From contig VMGU01000023.1 of NCBI GenBank assembly GCA_007376745.1, forward strand, positions 1-7,807: 7,807 nt of DNA, written 5' to 3'. Both the position numbers and the translations under genes were made by a program. The notes under the pieces are model-generated. The model was not told the DNA's origin and searched no databases. It saw nothing but the letters and a program-made list of their open reading frames with translations. The stretch comes from Parcubacteria group bacterium Athens0714_26. Lineage in GTDB: Bacteria; Patescibacteriota; Minisyncoccia; UBA6257; 02-FULL-45-10c. Position 1 is the first letter of the stretch; every line of letters starts with the position of its first letter. This document shows, piece after piece, positions 6,113 through 7,807 of the stretch.

Positions 6113-6150
6113 AATTAAGCGCAATAAAATAATTTTATTGCAGCTTAATT
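6113..6150 (-). terminator. Long AT-rich hairpin after htrA, probable terminator
   Basis: AATTAAGC (6113-6120) plus GCAATAAAAT (6121-6130) pair with ATTTTATTGC (6132-6141) plus GCTTAATT (6143-6150), giving an 18-bp stem with one bulged A (6142) and a tight A/T-rich apex. It lies 22 nt beyond the htrA stop and just before the promoter of the next gene, the usual place for a terminator. There is no clean run of T after the stem in the reading direction (ATTTAAGG follows), so an RNA-stability, attenuator or protein-binding role is possible. Confidence 0.5.
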
Positions 6151-6172
6151 CTGGATAAACTCCGGGCATTTT

Positions 6173-7444
6173 TTAATTTTTCCTTTCCTCCAAAGTCACC
6201 CCTGCCTCTATCTCCTTATCACCTCTTAATATTTTTAATTTTATTTTGTCGCCAACTTGATAATTTTGTATCAATGACGATAATGAATTATTTTCATCAA
6301 TTTTTCTTCCATCTATTTCTAAAATAACATCTTTCGCTTCCAGTCCCGCCTTAAAAGCGGGCGAGTCTTTCATTACCGCTGGACCATCCTGATTACCACG
6401 AAGCAACGCCCCTCTTTTAACCAATAGTTTTTCTTTTTCAGCGATACTATCATCCACGCTCACATAACGTACGCCAAGATACGCCACAGAAATCCTGCCG
6501 CTTTGCTGAACTGAAATAATATCCCTTTTTGCTTTGTTAATAGGAATGGTAAAACCAATATTTTGCGCGCCCGAAGCCACAGCCGTATTAACTCCGATAA
6601 CTTCCCCTTTCAAATTAAGAAGCGGTCCTCCGGAATTGCCGGGATTAATGGCTGCGTCGGTTTGAATCAATCCTTCAAGAATCTCTGATTTGCCTGACTG
6701 ATCAGAGGCGGTAATGTTCCTGGCCAGACCCGAAATCACTCCTACAGAAACAGTGTTTCTGAATTCACCGAGCGCGTTACCAATCGCAATCGCAGTTTGT
6801 CCTAACTTTATAGCGTCAGAATTGCCAAGTTTTAAAGTTTTAAGTCCAGCCGCCTCAATTTTAACCACAGCCAAATCCTGCACAGGATCCCGCGCCAAAA
6901 CCTTAGCGGTATATTTTTTACCATCATTAGTTAGTACTGTATACTGGGCTTTTTCATCAGCCACAACATGCTTATTTGTCAAAATCAAACCATCCGCTGA
7001 AATAATAAAGCCGCTTCCGCCGCCGACTTCTTTTAATTCAGCGCCTTTTTGACAAGGAACGGAAAATTGAAAACCTCCTCCAAAAAACTCCTGAAATTCA
7101 GGTGGCAAATCCCCAAACGGATTCGCCGGACACTGCTCAATAACAGGCAAATATTTTGATATAACTATAGAAACCACCGACGGAGACGCTTGCTCTACGG
7201 CTGAAATAATCGCTTCTTCATGAACATCGCTAAACTTATAAGGAGCCTGCTGCCCCTGTATATTTTGAATAACCTTTTCAGTGGACGGACTCTGCGAAGA
7301 ATTACCCTGTAAAGACGGGAAATATTTATTAAGAAAATCAGTTATAAAATTAGCGTGGGCAAAAGGGCTGCTCGCCAAAAAACTTACTGTCCCGGCAACA
7401 ATAACGATAACGACTAATTGAAGTAAAAACCTTTTGTTATTCAT
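6173..7444 (-). CDS. htrA: HtrA/DegP-family serine protease, membrane-anchored, one PDZ domain
   Basis: A 423-residue envelope protease that degrades misfolded exported proteins. Residues 1-32 form a signal peptide or uncleaved anchor (NNKR, hydrophobic 6-28). A variable linker (40-75) precedes the trypsin-like domain (about 78-310). The catalytic triad is visible: His159 in TNKHVV, Asp190 in DPVQDLAVVK and Ser271 in GNSGGP, with the usual QTDAAINPGN lead-in. A single PDZ domain (about 322-418) contains SPAFKAGLEAKDVILEIDGR; DegP has two PDZ domains, whereas DegS and many Gram-positive HtrA proteins have one. Two cysteines, C105 and C131, flank a Phe/Pro/Gly-rich loop (PPEFQEFFGGGF) in the LA-loop region and could form a disulfide outside the cell. 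The ATG at 7444 has no Shine-Dalgarno. Its 3' neighbour encodes a secreted Kazal-domain protein, suggesting a shared extracytoplasmic site. Catalytic residues are intact, so activity is expected. Confidence 0.95.
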   Translation of the reverse strand: MNNKRFLLQLVVIVIVAGTVSFLASSPFAHANFITDFLNKYFPSLQGNSSQSPSTEKVIQNIQGQQAPYKFSDVHEEAIISAVEQASPSVVSIVISKYLPVIEQCPANPFGDLPPEFQEFFGGGFQFSVPCQKGAELKEVGGGSGFIISADGLILTNKHVVADEKAQYTVLTNDGKKYTAKVLARDPVQDLAVVKIEAAGLKTLKLGNSDAIKLGQTAIAIGNALGEFRNTVSVGVISGLARNITASDQSGKSEILEGLIQTDAAINPGNSGGPLLNLKGEVIGVNTAVASGAQNIGFTIPINKAKRDIISVQQSGRISVAYLGVRYVSVDDSIAEKEKLLVKRGALLRGNQDGPAVMKDSPAFKAGLEAKDVILEIDGRKIDENNSLSSLIQNYQVGDKIKLKILRGDKEIEAGVTLEERKN

Positions 7445-7662
7445 TTGTTTTATTTACTAATTTAGAAGCGCCTTCTATAATATTTTAATCTATTTTAAAA
7501 CTTTTTATAAATTGCTTATGTTTCATTTTAAACCACAAAATAAGCGGCAGGAATTGCTTAAATTTATTAATACAATCCAACTTTGTAATTTATTTCAAAC
7601 ACATAACGACTGATTTTAACCTTGTAATTAACGACTTAATAATTTAAAATCTAATTCTGATT
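7445..7662. promoter_or_regulatory. Divergent intergenic region between htrA and the exonuclease gene
   Basis: This 218-nt AT-rich stretch separates two divergently transcribed genes. Towards htrA I see candidate -10 hexamers such as TATTAT (7482-7477) but no convincing -35, and a small hairpin AGAAG-CGC-CTTCT (7464-7476) that would fall in the leader. In the middle, AATTGCTTA recurs directly (7510-7518, 7552-7560), and GCTTAT (7514-7519) pairs with ATAAGC (7540-7545). No RNA gene or small reading frame is supported. Confidence 0.4.
7622..7650 (+). promoter_or_regulatory. Candidate promoter of the exonuclease gene
   Basis: TTGTAA (7622-7627), a 17-nt spacer and TAAAAT (7645-7650) make a plausible plus-strand promoter. 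Transcription would begin near 7657, six bases before the ATG at 7663, so the message would be almost leaderless. In such AT-rich DNA the match could be chance. Confidence 0.35.
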
Positions 7663-7807
7663 ATGGACAAATTAGTAATTGATATTGAAACCAAAAACAC
7701 CATCAGCGACGTAGGCGGCCAAAAAAATATCGCTGGTCTTGATATATCTTTCGTAGGCGTTTTTTCCTACAACAAAAATGAGTATTTATCTTTTTTTGAA
7801 AACGAGT
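7663..7807 (+). CDS. RNase H-fold (DEDD-type) exonuclease, N-terminal fragment
   Basis: The frame starts with ATG at 7663 and is open to the window edge (48 complete codons); the rest of the gene is outside. It begins MDKLVIDIETKNTISDVGG and continues GLDISFVGVFSYNKNEYLSFFENE. The VIDIET segment is motif I of the DEDD 3'-5' exonuclease superfamily, where Asp and Glu bind the catalytic metals. The spacing to a second strand (ISFVGVFSY) and its Tyr-containing end resembles YprB/RNase_H_2-like exonuclease domains, which in some bacteria are fused to helicases. The remaining catalytic residues cannot be checked here. No Shine-Dalgarno is present; start choice rests on the motif beginning right at the N-terminus, as is usual for this family. 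It is divergent from htrA and probably functionally unrelated to it. Confidence 0.75.
   Translation, partial: MDKLVIDIETKNTISDVGGQKNIAGLDISFVGVFSYNKNEYLSFFENE

Noticed and set aside
6714..7052. Plus-strand 112-codon frame opposite htrA.
   Set aside because: The minus-strand frame here encodes the conserved protease core, so the plus frame is a by-product of its codon pattern.
795..7444. Recoded TGA (Gly), as used by some CPR groups such as Gracilibacteria.
   Set aside because: All genes read through cleanly with standard stops and no in-frame TGA is needed to complete any domain.

Overview
The window reads as AT-rich bacterial DNA and, by gene content and style, most likely comes from a Candidate Phyla Radiation (Patescibacteria, Parcubacteria-like) genome. 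The reasons are mostly missing Shine-Dalgarno sites, tightly packed short operons, a Cys-rich Kazal-type secreted protein, and a DeoR-like regulator of a style I associate with that group. This lineage call is inference; no rRNA or ribosomal protein is present. The standard code fits all frames, since no in-frame TGA interrupts any gene.

Layout, mostly on the minus strand and read from right to left. (1) 7445-7662 is a divergent intergenic region. To its right (7663 to the end, plus strand) is the start of a DEDD/RNase H-fold exonuclease. To its left (7444-6173) is an HtrA/DegP-type serine protease with an N-terminal signal anchor and one PDZ domain. (2) After a long 6113-6150 hairpin and an extended -10 promoter comes a 498-residue secreted protein with two Cys-rich repeats, two four-cysteine Kazal modules and a long helical tail (6067-4571). 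It is followed 13 nt later by an 86-residue single-span membrane protein (4557-4297). (3) A near-perfect CIRCE element (4247-4275) overlaps the promoter of an 889-residue ClpB/ClpC-type disaggregase (4155-1486). That gene overlaps by 56 nt a polytopic membrane protein of unknown function (1541-795). (4) The left end (686 to 1) carries a DeoR-like helix-turn-helix regulator broken by a single-base frameshift near 513-516. Its promoter region and coding sequence are dense in copies of a CGGCAATTGCCG-type palindrome.

Taken together this is a protein quality-control neighbourhood: an envelope protease, a secreted protein with protease-inhibitor-like modules beside it, and a heat-shock (HrcA/CIRCE) controlled unfoldase. 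The points most worth following are the pairing of HtrA with a degenerate Kazal protein, the Clp protein that has a full ClpB middle domain plus a ClpC-like LGF loop, the CIRCE whose spacer holds the -35 box, and the regulator surrounded by its own candidate operators.
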